A stretch of DNA of 64,000 nucleotides from Coniella vitis (GCA_011317545.1 WUJK01000007.1:1302001-1366000), one strand, 5' to 3'. Counted from the first letter of the stretch, positions 12,613-26,188 are shown. Notes: generated by a model from the sequence alone, not told the origin. A program made the numbers and translations.

Positions 12613-15600
12613 AACGGTACGAAGTACACGCTCCTGTCATGAAACCCCACGCACGAGACACGCACCAAAAACCCCCCTTCAACCGAGGACCTTCCAAACA
12701 AGTTGTGTAACAGCAAGTCAATTCCATCAAACAACCGAAACGGCCCTGGGTCCGATACGAGGACGTGGTTGGTCAATATTGCCAGTACGTAGTACTCTTT
12801 TTTGTGATTTTTGCAATCTTTATCGCGGAGAACGGGCCCCCCAATAGGGTGGTCCAGCCAGCCAGCTAGCCAGCCAGCGTCGCCCGCCATCGAGATATCC
12901 CGGTACGTACCTCTAGCAATGTGGGGGCTTCAATTCCGTCTACAGAGGAATAGAGCAAGGGTGCTCCTTGTCTGAGTCCCTGCTGCCACAAGATCATGAC
13001 ATGCCTGACCTGGACAAAGGGCCGAAAGAAAAATGGTCCAAGCTTTCTAGTGCTGGGGGTCCAAGACCAGGGTTTGTGTGCCCTGCTTGTGACAAGGGCG
13101 CTAATGAGGCCAAAATAGTTTAACAGAGAGGTAATGCTGCAGTAGGAACCGAAAAGCCCTGTAATTTTTTTTGGTTCTGGCTGTTGAAGAATGAGAGACA
13201 GCTGTCTGTTCAGAAGAATAACATTATTTTGATACTATCAAGTATGTACAGTTTGTACAAATATCTGGCAGGTTCCTATATCTGCAAAAATCCAACCGGG
13301 CAACGCTAACCTGGGGACGACACCGGGCAAGGAAATGCACAAATCCACGAGCACAGGTACGTACCTCTGGAGGCTGGATTGTGCAGGTACGTACTGTGTA
13401 TTGAAAATTACTAGTACAGTCAGCAGCGTCTCCTTTCCTCAAGAGGCAGAAACGACTTCAGCCAAACCCAAACCGCCAGAATCGATCCGGCATATCACTG
13501 CGCCCTGCCCATGCTCAACGATCTGTTGTCTTTACACCAATTACCTCGCCAGTCCTGCACCATTCTGACGTCGTCGAAAAGCGTTCCAACGTCTTCTCCA
13601 GATTCTCTCCGCAAAATTCAATCCCTGCATCGAGACTCGACATACCAGATCCCAGCCCCGATTACCCCAGACGCCCGTCCCGAAGTCTTCCGATCTCACC
13701 CACCCCCATTCCCCTTTTTTTTCTCCTTCTTCCCCAGACTACTAGCGATAGACTTGCGGTTTGACAGATGGATCCCGGAGAATGATCGTGCATGTGCGGC
13801 ATGAACTTGTTCTCTGCTGTCCGACCGCGTGGGATGACCTGCGTTTGATCTTCACCTGTAGTATGAGAGAAGGGTGTCGGGTCCCATCTAATTCGGTAAT
13901 TTTATGAAAGTCAAAGTACATTGCATGTATTGGCCCCTTGAAATAATGTCTGTGCTGGCCCAAACATGCTGATATGGATTCGGAGAGGGAAACAACTGCT
14001 CCAACGAGATATGTGTCCTCGACAGATTTCCAGCAAGTCGTCTGCCTGTGAAGGCTTCCATACCGTCGAAGGCAGCAGCATGATGACCTGTTTTCTCTAC
14101 ATCCGTCAATGTCGGCGGCTCATATGCGGCTGAAGGCGAGCAGGCGAGCGCTTGGTGCGGGTTGTAATCTACATGCGCGGTGGGGGACAATGGGCATTAC
14201 GCGCCTTTGGCCACGACAACGCAGCATACTCGCCGATTTGCTCGCCATTTCCCTTGGCAAAACTGGTTACCCTGCTTCGACTTGCAACGAAGGACTTGGG
14301 TCTCTCGAAATAGCCTTTGCTGTTATTGTCGAGCTTGCTTGAAGGATCGTAAGGTGTGCCATTTTTCTGTAACGCTGAGCTCGGGTACGTACATAGCATG
14401 ACTGCTCTGAGCCACCTCCTGTCCCAGCAAGCACAACTCTGCTATGTCGGTGAGGCTGTAGAAGACATCGCGGCCAGGCCGCCATGCGGAGATGCTCGAA
14501 CCCTAAACTGTTCAAACAAGCGCCAGCACCGCTTCAAGACTGTTGTCTTGATGTACCCGATCAGCAACAGATAGACTCGAATACAGACTTGATGTATTTG
14601 ACACACCCTTTTGTACGTGCAACTTGGTCCACCAAAGCCGATCATGGTGCGCAAGCGTCCACCTGCATTACTACGATTGCAAATGCCTGCGTCCTCGCAC
14701 TTAACTACAAGTTCTGATCGATATGCGTCAGCACCAATGCAGCAACAGCCCTACAGTGCTTGCTTGCCACGTGGCTGGTGGCTGGGTGAACTATGTTGTG
14801 AATCCATTCATCGTTTCACGATGTCGTCTTCGCCGAACAGAACGCGGTGTATATGTATGTTATTCGGGAATGAATTCAGGATTGCGGTCAGCAACGAAAA
14901 AAGAACGGACGTGCCTGTTTGAAAAGGCCGCAGACTTTTTTGGGGCATTGTTCACAAGTCTTTTTTGAGATCTCCGAGAGACAGAGAGCAGCAGCCTGCG
15001 ATTGGAGCTCGGAAGGCTCCCCAAGCAGGGCGTTTTCCGGAGGCGATGTTCACGATCTCCTAGGTATTTCGACCCCAAGTCTTGACATACAATTTGCTCA
15101 TTGCAGCCTCTATGCAAGGTCAGCACTGCAACTTGCCTGCGACGCGACAACGGACAGAACCGGATTGCTGTAAGCTTTCTTGGTGTGGCTGAGGCTGATT
15201 TGGTGGGTCACACGAAGACGATGATCCGGGACGCAAATGACGAAGGGGTTCAGAAGCAGAGGCTACATTCGATGCCGTTTTCTGGAATCTTTGGTCTTAT
15301 GCACCCATCAAGTTGAATGGGTTAAAGCCGCAGTGTGCGGGTGATCGCATGTAGAATGCGCACCTTGATGCACCTGATGCACTGTCAGCACCACGGATAC
15401 TTGTATCTGGGCAATCCAAAGAACACTGGGAGGCTGCTGCTCGTCTTGCTCTGACCAATACAAGCAAAGGCTCGCTCGCAGTTGGGGAGGGGAAGAAGTG
15501 GGGGTTTTGATGGCGTCCACATTGCGATGGAGAGCTCTCCTCTCGTTTTCTGCCAATTTCGCTGCAGCCGCTCAATTTTTTTTTTCACAACGTCACCTGC

Positions 15601-17921
15601 GTGTCGTTGGGTGGGTGGGTGATTTGCCCGGGCAATTTCGAAGAGCTGACGCTTGGGTTTCCGCAGGGTGGTAACGCATGACTGTTTTTGGCACGCATGC
15701 TGACTGGCTCAGAAAACTCCCTGGCCCCAATGACCATCTTGCCAAGAGAGGAATCTCGACGCGGAAGACAATGATCAGTCGGACTTGCACCTGTACCGCA
15801 GGGCGAAACAATGGTGCAGGCAGCCTTGATGGCGGCGGTGGTAGTGAGCCGGACTATTCGACGCGGCCAGCAAGCTCATTTCAATGGATTGAATACGTTG
15901 GGTACTTGTGTGTACTTACACTTTTTTCCCACTAGCAAAAAATGATAGTGGGGTCCTAACTTGCAATAACACGCGCTCGGACCATGCACACAAGTCTCCA
16001 CTGATAGACCAATCTCGCAGCTCAAATTTCTCACACGTGCAGTAGAGAAGGGAAGAAAAACTTTTACACCTTTCGCTTTCAAACCAAGCACATCTCTGCT
16101 CTCCCACTGCCACGGATATTCAACAACTCTCCAGCCGCGCTGCACAGATTGTGTCCGCCGCTTTGCTGCCTTTGTGTTCCTGCACATGCCCTGGCAGCAT
16201 ATCGACGGCGGCAAAAGTTGAGCTTAACCGCCAATTCGAGCTTGCTGGACGCTTGCGGGCACTGTCTGCAAGGAGAGGCAGTTGAGTCTCTACCACAAGA
16301 GAGCAAGCTCTGCAATGGCAGAGAAGAAGCATATGTATGTACTCTGGATACGTGCGAGCAGCGCTCGATCGAGGTCAAGTCACAGTCTCCTATCCATCAG
16401 TTTTGGGGCGGACAGCAAGACTAGGCGGTCGAGGCTGCCGCAGCCTCCATCACAGACTTGACTTGGTCTACGAGTTGCTGCGCTTCTCCATGTCAGGAGC
16501 CAATGGCGCATGGTAAAAGTCGTTTGCTATACACCAAGGTAGGCAAGCATAGATAGTCTACAGCTTTGTATCGTGTTCCCGCTTGGCTCGCAGAGGGTTA
16601 CAATATGCCAGATATCACGCTGTTTCTCTTGAGACTCGTGTATCGACGTCCACTGTTCCATTTCGCCATTGGCGTGGACGTTTTCGCACTGGCAAAGATG
16701 AAGGAAACCCGTTGCTGGGCGCCTGGCTACGAGAGATCGTCTTGATTCTCTTTGAAAGTTTAGGAATCAGCTGAGGTCACATTTTGTTGTCTAGATAGTA
16801 CGAATGAACATGAACTTTCAGTTGTTATACCGCATAGCATCAGTCGCATTGAACTTGTTGCTTAAGACCTTGAAAGAGAAATCCAAGTTTGGAGGAGGGC
16901 CATCCATTTCGTGCCAAACCAGACAGCATTCCTCTTCCACATGTCGCACTGGTAGCATCATATTCCTCTTTTTTTTTTTTCTGGTGGCGCCACGCCTATC
17001 CTATAAACTGTTGCGTCTTGCGCCGCTAGCATGTGCGCTTCCTTAGTTGCCGAATGGTGCACGTTGAAAAGGATGATCGTTACGGCATGCAATATTGCTT
17101 CTCAGAGTTTGATGCAGTGGTTGTGGTCGCGTGTCGCGTTCAACACTCCGTAGGAGCGCAGACAACGTGGGCAACATCAAATGACAAACAACATCAACAA
17201 CATACACGTACTGAAATCTGCGTGGCAATTCCAATGAGCCTGACCATGAATGCTCCTACAAGCCGTCAAGTCCAACATTGAAATACCAAGCATGCGACTG
17301 CCTTGATCATAGAGAGATAGCAGCACAGACAACGGTGATAGGACTTGAACACATGTGCTTCTAGTGGCTACAATTCAGGACGTGCCTGTTGTCGGGAAGT
17401 ATTTCTTGTTCGTGCGGCATCGTAGCAACGCATAATTAAAGTATGTACAGTGCCTTGTTTTGGCCTAGCTAAAGACTCTCGATGCTTTGAACGAGGGCAA
17501 GAAGAGGGTGGCCCGACGCTCATATGTGCTAGCTTATTGTCTCTGGTTCAAGAGGTCTCGAGATCGAATGACGTTCGTGCATCAAAAAACGACAAATGCC
17601 GATATGTCTCGTGCCCAGATATGATCCTTAATTCAGAAGCGCTCACACCTTCCATGAGATGGGAGAAAATCCAAACCCAATGAACCAGTCCCATCACTAG
17701 CTCCGTAAATCGGCATTCTCTGGTCATGTCTTCCAAGCTTGAAAGAGTTCGCTCGAGTCCAAGGGCGGTGATCTCACCAGTTATCATCACCACCAGTTGC
17801 CGTAGCCAGGCTAGCGTTGGCAGGACGACCTTCCCTATTCAACACACTATCCGCATAATGCCCTCAAATTAGAGGTGTTCGTTCATTAAACTCTTCTATG
17901 CCAGGTTATGAGAGTCTGCTC

Positions 17922-20696
17922 CTAGCACGGGAGCTGGGCTATGGCATTGAGATAGCCCGCGTGTAGCAACGGACGTGGGTCAAAACCTAGATCTTCATAA
18001 TTGTCGCTCGTTCGAAATCTGGGCTCATCCTCGGCTCTGTTGTCCACAGAAGCAGGAGCAGGAGCTCCCTCAGAGTTCAGACCAGAGGCTCCGCTATTCT
18101 CTGGAGTGCTTCCGTAGCTACCATGGCCGCCGTTCGTCATGTTGCCTCCGCCACTTCCACCCATCTGGATCTCGGCAGTAGTGGCGGTCGCAAGATCGGC
18201 AAGATGCTGAAGACTCTGGCTTGCCGTAGCCTCGGCTGATCCGATAGCCGATGAACGCAACGCATCTCGGATCTTGGCACGGATGGATTCATCCCACGCT
18301 GATGGTGCGATGTTTGCGTCTAGTAGGTTGCTCAAGAGCTGTGTAGCCTCTTCGCGCGATTTCTCGGCCTTGGCCATCTCGATCAAGCAGAGCGTTGTCA
18401 GAGCTGTAAAGTGATGGTTGAGTGGGCTGATCATTTGTGGGTGCGAAGTCAGCAGTCGGACGGATTCCCTCACGGCCCAGGTTACATCCGTAATGAGCGC
18501 CGAAGGCATAAAGAGAAAGGCGAGGAGGCGACAATGCCAGTAGGAGAGATGGAGCACAGGCTCAACGTTGGGAGGAATGTCGCTAGGGAAATGGGTGCGC
18601 CACATCTCCATATTGAGATGGAAAATTGCTGAAGCCCTGGCGCCGGCTCCGGGAGTAGAATGTGGAGGAGCAGTGACAGAGGCGGGCGTCCAGTGGCCCA
18701 TGATGTACGCCAAAACTGTCAAATGCTGTCAGTAGTTGAAGCTCACAGAGTGCTTGGGCGGAGCAACAAGAGAAAAGACTTACGAGTGAATCGGTAGTTG
18801 GCCTCGCCAAGGATTGGTTTGAGATGGTGTGGCAACACAATGGCATCACCCGAGATGATGAGAGGCGTGGATGTTGATATGGCGTTCCAACGGTCGAGTA
18901 CGACCAGAGTCCACCAAGCGCGAACGCGTATGCACTGATCAGACTCATCGGCTGACGCAAAAATCGCCGTCATGGCCTCGTGTGGAACGCCAATCGCGTA
19001 GGCGAGACCTGCAGCCCGGCCAAGCAACGAGGCCTTGGCTGGTCCCTCGTGCTCTCGAGACAGAGAGATCGTGCCAAGGTTGTCAACGTTGATAATCATG
19101 AGTATGAGACACTGTAGGTAGATGATGTCTGAGGCTGGGTTATGCCTGCCTCCTTCACCATCAAAGTCAGCGAGAAGGCGGTTTGCGTACACAAGCCTGC
19201 CAGGAACATTCTCAACGGCCGCAAACGATTTCATGGTCGAATTGAGCGCTTCGATGAAGGCATTCTGCAGGGTGATACTGCACTGAAGCAACCGAGAACT
19301 CATGGCGTCTCTGGTACTAGGAAGGAAAGGTAGGACATGGTGGATGATGTTGAGATACCTACACGTGTGTCACTTTGTTAGCTCCATTCCGCTACAACTG
19401 AAAGGCCACTCAGGTGATCACTTACGCGTGATAGACATTTTCCTCAAGGGTCGGGATAAGCGGAGCCGATTGAGGGCCCGGCCGATTGAGGTGGGCGCCG
19501 TCCAATTCAGGGGTCCCATTCAGTGGCATATTGACGCCACCTCTTGGTAGTATCGGCTTGAGGGCTAATCCGTTCGCAGTGTACGGTGGTTGGTGCGGGA
19601 TCACAGGACGTGCCTCAGCAGACCATCCCGGAAGTCGCTGTGGCTGGGCAGGCGGTGCAAAGTTGCTGCTGCCGGCGATTTGTGAGAACGGTCGCTTGCG
19701 TACGTCCTCTGTCTGCGGTGGAGGCGCGCTGTAGTTGTCTCCGGGGTTGCCTCTCGACATGAGCTCGCCAGTCAATGCTTCTGCCACAGTCTGCCCACCA
19801 AGCTTGCCCTCTATGGAGTTGATGCGATCAGCTAATTCCTTGATGTAGCCCTTGCTAGGACCCCTCTTCTGGGGAACACGACTGAACATGCATCGAACAT
19901 TTGAGCGCCGACAATTTGAACAGGCCTCGTCACCATTCTCGCTGGCACTATCACATTTCACTTTTTTGCGACGACACTCGTCACATGCTCTGCTAACCTT
20001 GGATCGCTTTCGGGGAGGGGTCATGTCGCCGAGTGCATATTGTGACTGTGTACCACCAACAGGCATGTTTGGGGCAATGTTGGCCTGCTGAGTAGCAGCA
20101 GCCAAGTACTGAAGCTGGGTAATTGAGTGGTGAGAGGGGTGAGGTTGCTGAGACTCTTGCCGTGCAGCTGCAAGTTGCATAACTTGCTGCAGAGTCTGCT
20201 GAAGATCTTGTTGGTCACTCTGCTGCATGTTTTCTGTCGTAACCTCTGGTAGACCGCGAGATTCAGGCAAACTATGTTCTCGCCCTCGGATCTCGGAGTC
20301 TCCCTGGTCATCCTGCAACTGATGCAGATCGTCGAGATCAGGTGTCTCCTGGGGCTTGTAGCCGCCATTCTCTACTGTAGCAGAGCCACCAACGACTCCC
20401 TGCAAGGCTTGGGACATTTGAGCTGCAAGCTGCAGCTGCTGAAGCTGGTCATCGCCATGGTTGCCCAGCTGCAGGTCTTCAGCAGCTACATCAGGGCGTG
20501 CACGCTGTGGTGGGGTGGGGGGCTCTGGGTGTTGGTTTGGGTCAAGCTCCTGCTCTTCTGGAAAGAAAGAAGCCTCAGCCTCTTCGATGTCGTGAGAGTG
20601 AAAGTCCGATGGATCCTGTTCAGGTTGGCTGCTTGTCTCGATGGCAATATCCTCGGCAACAGCCTCCACCTTGGGTATTGCCGGTTGCTTGTCCAT
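17922..20696 (-). CDS. RGT1: Rgt1-like Zn2Cys6 transcription factor (glucose response)
   Basis: Three exons (19426-20696, 18784-19358, 17922-18715; introns 67 and 68 nt) give an 879-aa protein. The N-terminal 230 residues are Gln/Glu-rich and disordered, with several Leu-Gln stretches (about 83-100 and 160-180). The Zn2Cys6 cluster spans Cys238, 241, 248, 259, 262 and 269. It is followed directly by RVPQKRGPSKGYIKE and a short coiled linker (to about 300). That KVSRACD...KRGPSKGY combination is the signature of yeast Rgt1, the repressor/activator of glucose-transporter genes. Exons 2 and 3 carry a fungal-specific transcription-factor middle homology region. The tail is Gly/Ser/Asn-rich. ATG 20696 is chosen because the frame upstream has no further ATG. 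A role in sugar-transporter or carbon-source control is inferred from the family; orthology to Rgt1 rather than to a relative is not proven. Confidence 0.9.
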
Positions 20697-21773
20697 CTTT
20701 GCACGGTGCCAATATGGTAATGGACTTTGGGTACGAGTCGACGGCGTGGTTCCAAGTTGTGTTGGATGGTCTAGGACAGTGTCGACACCACGGGTTGTGC
20801 AGTGCTGTTGATGCTTGACGTGTTTCAAACGACTATGGTAGCTGCAATGCGTCCATGGCTAGTGGTGACAAATGGCCAGGGAAGAGAAAGGCTGTCAAGG
20901 CTCAGAACAATGTATCATTGAGTCACTTGAACACTAATTGTCGCTGATCAATAGATTTCAGGGAAGGGCATAAAGTAGGAATCTTCACTTTTACAAAAGT
21001 CAGCTTGGTGTTTATTTACAACGGCAATGTCAGAATGAAGGTGACATGGAATTGGAGACTGTGCAATGCTATGGAAATGGCTTCCCCCACAAGACCAAAG
21101 GTAAAAGGAACCCACTGGCCTTGTGCCACTTGTGGTGCAAGGCCATGGTGTTTGGTTATGGGGAGAGACGGGCTCAAGGGCGAAAGTGGAACGAGCATAC
21201 GTACCTTGACACGCTTTGAACTCTCAAGCGCAAAATGGAATATTGATGTTGCTGATTCCGAAACGCAACGGAAGAGGAAGAACTCGAGGCCGAGATTTTC
21301 TGGGAGCAGCGTTCTAGGCAGGTGCCAAAGTGTGGGGGTGCGCGTGGGCGGGTGCAGATCTGACCTACCCCCCCCTTTCGGCAGGCAGCAGGCAGCTGCA
21401 GGTAGTAGATCTAGTCGACTAATAGCACCCATCCTCGGACTAAGGCCAGGCAGCAAACCACTCCACTTCTGTCTTAAAAGATCCGCCTCCTGAGGCCATC
21501 ACCAAAAGTGAAAAAGGATGATGTTATATGCATTCAAAATAAACTTCTATTCAATATTGAATCATTTCATGTCTAATCGTTTCTTCCAGGACATGGTAAG
21601 GTATAATACATTACTACCAGTATGTAGTGTCTATCGAAGAATATCCCGTTCACTCCGAGAGAAAAAGCAGAAAAATACATTTGCTTCATTTCATACACAC
21701 CTGAAGGATATAGGTGGTTCATCAAAAGTCAAACCCGAACTCCGTTTCCGAACTACATGCAATCCGTCTCTCG
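20697..21773. other. Intergenic between RGT1-like and PMC1 genes
   Basis: This is the promoter of the Zn2Cys6 gene on the right and the 3' flank of the Ca2+-ATPase. Antisense open frames here (for example 21005-21493) have no recognisable features. Confidence 0.6.
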
Positions 21774-24700
21774 TCAGGTTGAAGAAGCTCCCTCATCTTC
21801 ATCCGCAGCCGAAGCGCCTGTTACAGGTGTGGGCGTTGGTTTCGCAGGTGGGAACTGCTGCCAGTCCGCCCCACGCTCTACAGGTGACCAGCCAGCCGCT
21901 CCAATGCTGCCTGCTACCAGGCCCGTCATGAGGGTTGCAGCTCCAAGGGCCGAATTGGACCGAGAGCGTATCGACCTCGAAGGCTTTCGGTTGGACTCTG
22001 GTGTTGCTGGACCCAGGATACCACCGGCTCCGTTCGAGCCAAAGCTACTCTCCCGAGTTGGTGTCGCAGGTACTCGGACCGAGTTAGACCGAGAATTCTG
22101 ACGCGAATGCGAAGGGCTCTTGTACTTGGGTATAAATGTCTCGCGTGGGTTCTTGATGGCGAACTTCAAGTTGTTAATGCGGCCACCTTTGAGCCGTTTC
22201 ATAAAGGCAAGTTCGTTGCGAACATCGACGAACGGTGCTGGGTAATGTTGGAAGCGCTCGTCATCGTCGGAAACTGTGAACTCGGGAACCTTGGATTGGG
22301 CCCTACGCTTCAGAGACTCGGGCACCATTCTTTCAAGGAGGGAGTCTGGAATGAGGCGGATAACGATGCCGATGGGGATGGACAAAAAGCCCAGGAGGAT
22401 AGCGGTTCCCCACATGAGGCCAGTCTGCTGATCGCCGAGGATGTTGAATGCCTTGCCGCCAAAGCGGATGATGATAACCTGTCCGCCGCACATGATGATG
22501 CTGATACCAATAAAGAACCAGTTTCTGTGAAGGCCTTCAAAAATGTTGAACTTGTTATCCAGACGCCGGTTGCTGCATGCTCAGTTAGCACCTGTGACTG
22601 GACTGGTCCATAGTATCGAGATAGTTGAATGACTTGACTTACTTCCATTGGTTGAAGATCTGCATCCATACAAACGTATTAAACACCAATGTTTGGATCT
22701 GATCGTCCGACATATTGTCAGGGCCCGGTAGGACGCTCACCCCACCAAAGTAGATGAGAAAGGTGATGACCAGTTGATAGATGGCTTGGCCAATGATCAT
22801 CTTCCACATGGTTGTTGAAATGATTGACGAGTTGCGGCGTTCTGGCTTGCGATCGAGTACACTGTCTTGTGGAGGATCGGTCGCCAATGCCAGGGCAGCA
22901 AGCGTGTCCATGATCAAGTTGACCCACAGCAACTGGACCGCTGTCAGAACACTAGATTCGGTTTCGTTGGAGACGGCCGAGACAAAGGTCAGAACAACAG
23001 CAGTGATGTTGACGGTCAGCTGGAACTGGAGGAATCGCTTGACAGCATCGTTGACAGCACGACCCCACTTCAGAGCCTTGACAATGGAGTTGAAGTTGTC
23101 ATCCATCAGAATGATTGCAGAGGCTTCTTTGGCAACTTCTGTACCCGCGATACCCATGGAAAAGCCAACGTCTGCGAGCTTCAGAGCTGGTGCGTCATTG
23201 GTACCATCTCCAGTAACAGCAACAGTTTCGCCTTTGCTTTTCAAAAGTTCAACCAATTTGCGCTTATCTTCAGGGCTAGAGCGAGCCAAGACGTGCAGTC
23301 TCGGTAATATGTTCTTTTGCTCCATTGGCGGCATGTTGCGAAACTCGGGTCCTTCCAGAACAATAGAATCGGGGTGTAGGATTCCACAGTCCTCTGCAAT
23401 AGCCTGTGCTGTGAGCTTGTTGTCACCAGTGACCATGCGCACGACGACTCCTGCCTTCTGACAATCCTTGACAGCCTCGCGGACGCCTTCTCGCAGTGGG
23501 TCTTTGATGCCAACCATGCCAATGAACACCATGTCGTTGAAAATGGCCTCAAAAGAGACCTCGTCTTTTTCACCATCTGTGCGGCGTGCGCGTGGTGGTG
23601 GCCACTTGTCAAAATCCTTGTACACAATTCCGATCGTCCGGAGAGATTGAGTGGCATAGTGCTCAATAAGCTTCAATATGGTCTCCTTATGCTCAACGCC
23701 CATGGAAGCAATAGAGGAATCGGTCGAAGGGTCTCGAAGCATCGAGGTACACTGTGCAAGGACGATTTCCGAAGCGCCCTTGACGTACAGCCTAGCTTTT
23801 CCATTTGGTAGTTGCACCACAATACCCATGCACTTGCGGCCCGAATCGAAGGGAATGAGCTGAAGAATCTTGGCATTGGATCGCTCTTCGCTGACCGGCC
23901 CCATACCAAGATATTCCTTGGCAAAAATGAGCAATGCTGTCTCAGTCTTGGATCCGATAAAGGTCATTTGTCCGTCGACTTCGCCCTCGAAAGCAGTCGA
24001 GTTGAGAGAAATCGAGTCCTTGAGCAAAATCTTGACATCTGGGCTGAGCATTTTAGTGAACTCGGCTGGGCTAACGTCATTGGACGCCTTCTCGCTGGGG
24101 GATTCCTGCCCGTCTTTGGGAGGAGTTCCGCCAAATCGGTGAGACGTGCTGATGGTACCAGCAACAACCTGCATCTTGTTCTGTGTAAGAGTGCCCGTCT
24201 TGTCCGAGCAAATGGTGGTGGCGTTTCCCATGACCTCGCAAGCCTTCAGATGTCTGACCAGGTTATTGTCCTTCAGCATGCGGGTGGTCGCAAAGGCCAA
24301 CGCTAGGGTAACTGCCAGAGGCAGTCCTTCAGGGACCTGATTACAGTTAGTCATGTAAAAAAAAGTATTGCAGTGCAAGTATACTCGAATGAACACGTAC
24401 CGCTACAACAACGATCGTGACAACAACAATGAAGATGTTGAGAAACTCTTGTCCCTTTTCGGCCGGCGACAATGATCCCTGGTGCTTAAGGTTCGCAAGA
24501 AACTTGATGAAGAGCACGATGAATAGCAAAAGACCAGCAGCACCTCCGAGCTTGGCAATGTATTCGGCGATAACGTTGAGCTTCGACTGCAGCGGCGTCA
24601 TTTCCGGGTCGTCATTGAGGGCCATGAGGGTTTTGCCGTAACTCGAGTTGACACCAACAGCCGTGGACATGTAAGTGCCGACTCCTTCCATGACGCGAGC

Positions 24701-26188
24701 TCCGGATTGAATGAAAGGGTCCATCTTGCGCAGGTTATCTCCATTTTCAATGGCGACCATGACCTCGACTGCTGGTCTTTTCCGGATGATGTCTGATTCT
24801 CCCGTTGCCTGAGACTCATCACATTTGACGTTGAAGCCCTCAATCAGGATTCCATCCACAGGGATCAGGTCTCCGGGTTCAAGGTGGAGCACATCGCCAA
24901 CCAGGATGTCAAAAACGCTAATTTCAATGGTTTTGCCAGACCGTACAACCTTGACATCTCGATCTTGTTTCTTCTTGTTCAACTTGGCGAACTGCCGTTC
25001 CTTTTGGTAATCGTTCAAAGAGCCGACAATGACAACAATTAAGATAGCCACGATGATAGCGACGCCTTCAACCCATTCGACCGCGGGGTTTTCAGCGTCA
25101 TGTGCCGTGCCAAAGGTCTGGTACAAGCCGATGGCTAAAGAGACCACCGCAGCAATAGACAAGAGGATCAAGACTTTGTCATTGTAGGTGATCCACATCA
25201 GTTGCAGCAGACTTTTGCCTTTCTTCTCGGGGAGTCGGTTGTCAGAAAAGACGCGAATTCTGTCGGTATGATGATCGTGTGCAGCATTCGAGTGCGGCTG
25301 CGCGTTTGCGGTTGATGCTGGTTCTTGAGAGATTGGAGCCTGGGAGTCTTCGACCTTGCTACAACCCGTCGCTTCCGCAAAGGTGACTTGACCGTCCAGG
25401 TGGTTCTCGTCAATACTCAGTCCGGTGTGGCGATTGGATCGCAATCCCTTTTCAATGCCGGCAAGCCCACCCAGTTTGTAGAATGCAGCCAAGCTCTTTG
25501 GGTTGAGCATTTTGGACATTTGTCCAGGGCTGAACGCAAAGGGATTGTTGTCGACCTGGAAGTCGGCTTCCTTTCCCTGGTCAGGTTTGAGCGCATCGGG
25601 ATCGTTCATAATCTTTTCGGAATCTAGGTCGGCAGTAGTCGAACCCTTGGGGTCTCCCTGCTCGCTCTGGTAAATGGTCGTGTCCATGTCCACCTGTGTT
25701 GATGATCTAGGGCGTGATCCATCTGACGAGTCGACACTGTTTTGTCTCGAACGGAGATTTTGGTTATTTGGGACCGAAAGGAAGACGCCGTCGGTCGCTC
25801 TTGATATTGGGCTCGAGACATTGTGGGGGCTGGTTGGTCTGTTCTCTTTGCTCTCAAACGACGGCTCTGTATTTATGGCTGGCCGAAGTGTTTCGCGTCC
25901 ATCAGTGGATTGGCGATTTACTCTGCTGGATGTGGTGGTCCACGTCTGTGTCAAGGGATCGACGACGGTCGAAGGACTGTGGCCGTCTTCGTAAGTTGAG
26001 ACGGGCGACTGGCCGGTGGGTCTCGAGACGTCACTATCAAGCACATCGTCGGCGGGGTTGGGGTTCACTGCGGAGATATCGATGGTGATGGTAGGTCTGC
26101 AAGGCACGAAATATTCCGGATGAGTATCAGTCTGGCGAAAGGGTGCTCAAAGGGGGTTTACTCACGCTCTAGGCCTGCCGGGTGCCAT
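21774..26188 (-). CDS. PMC1: P-type Ca2+-transporting ATPase, type IIB (PMC1-like)
   Basis: Four exons (26166-26188, 24401-26096, 22643-24336, 21774-22572) join in frame to 1403 aa. The first exon codes for just MAPGRPR plus two bases, so the start is easily missed. An unusually long disordered Ser/Asp-rich N-terminus (about 300 residues) precedes the first membrane pair. The actuator motif TGES is at 439-442. Membrane segment 4 reads VVVAVPEGLPLAV, with the Ca2+-coordinating PEGL. The phosphorylated Asp is D618 in CSDKTGTLT. KGASE, MVTGDN and TGDGTNDAP follow in order. The C-terminal tail (about 130 residues) is Ser/Arg/Pro-rich. The family pumps cytosolic Ca2+ into the vacuole or out of the cell with ATP and is usually a calcineurin/Crz1 target. 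I found no clear Crz1 site in the first 700 nt upstream. Confidence 0.97.

Larger units (their letters stand above)
7180..17921. other. 10.7-kb gene-poor region
   Basis: I see no gene I can support on either strand. The open frames are short, lack compatible splice partners and show no recognisable domain. The left part (7180-8960) is the promoter side of the copper-fist gene. The rest holds simple repeats (GGCCA repeats near 9030, TGC repeat at 10226, AC/AT repeat at 10321, GTACATT heptads at 12581) and several GTACGTAC-type octamers (12904, 13360, 13388, 14385). Base composition is not obviously AT-skewed, so this does not look like a typical RIP-degraded transposon block. It could hold a long non-coding RNA or an unrecognised multi-exon gene. 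Confidence 0.55.

Noticed and set aside
17330..17370. T-arm-like sequence GTTCAAGTCC on the minus strand
   Set aside because: The flanking stems do not pair and no acceptor stem or D-arm can be drawn, so it is not a tRNA.
23812..24306. 164-codon plus-strand frame
   Set aside because: Antisense to conserved catalytic parts of the Ca2+-ATPase.
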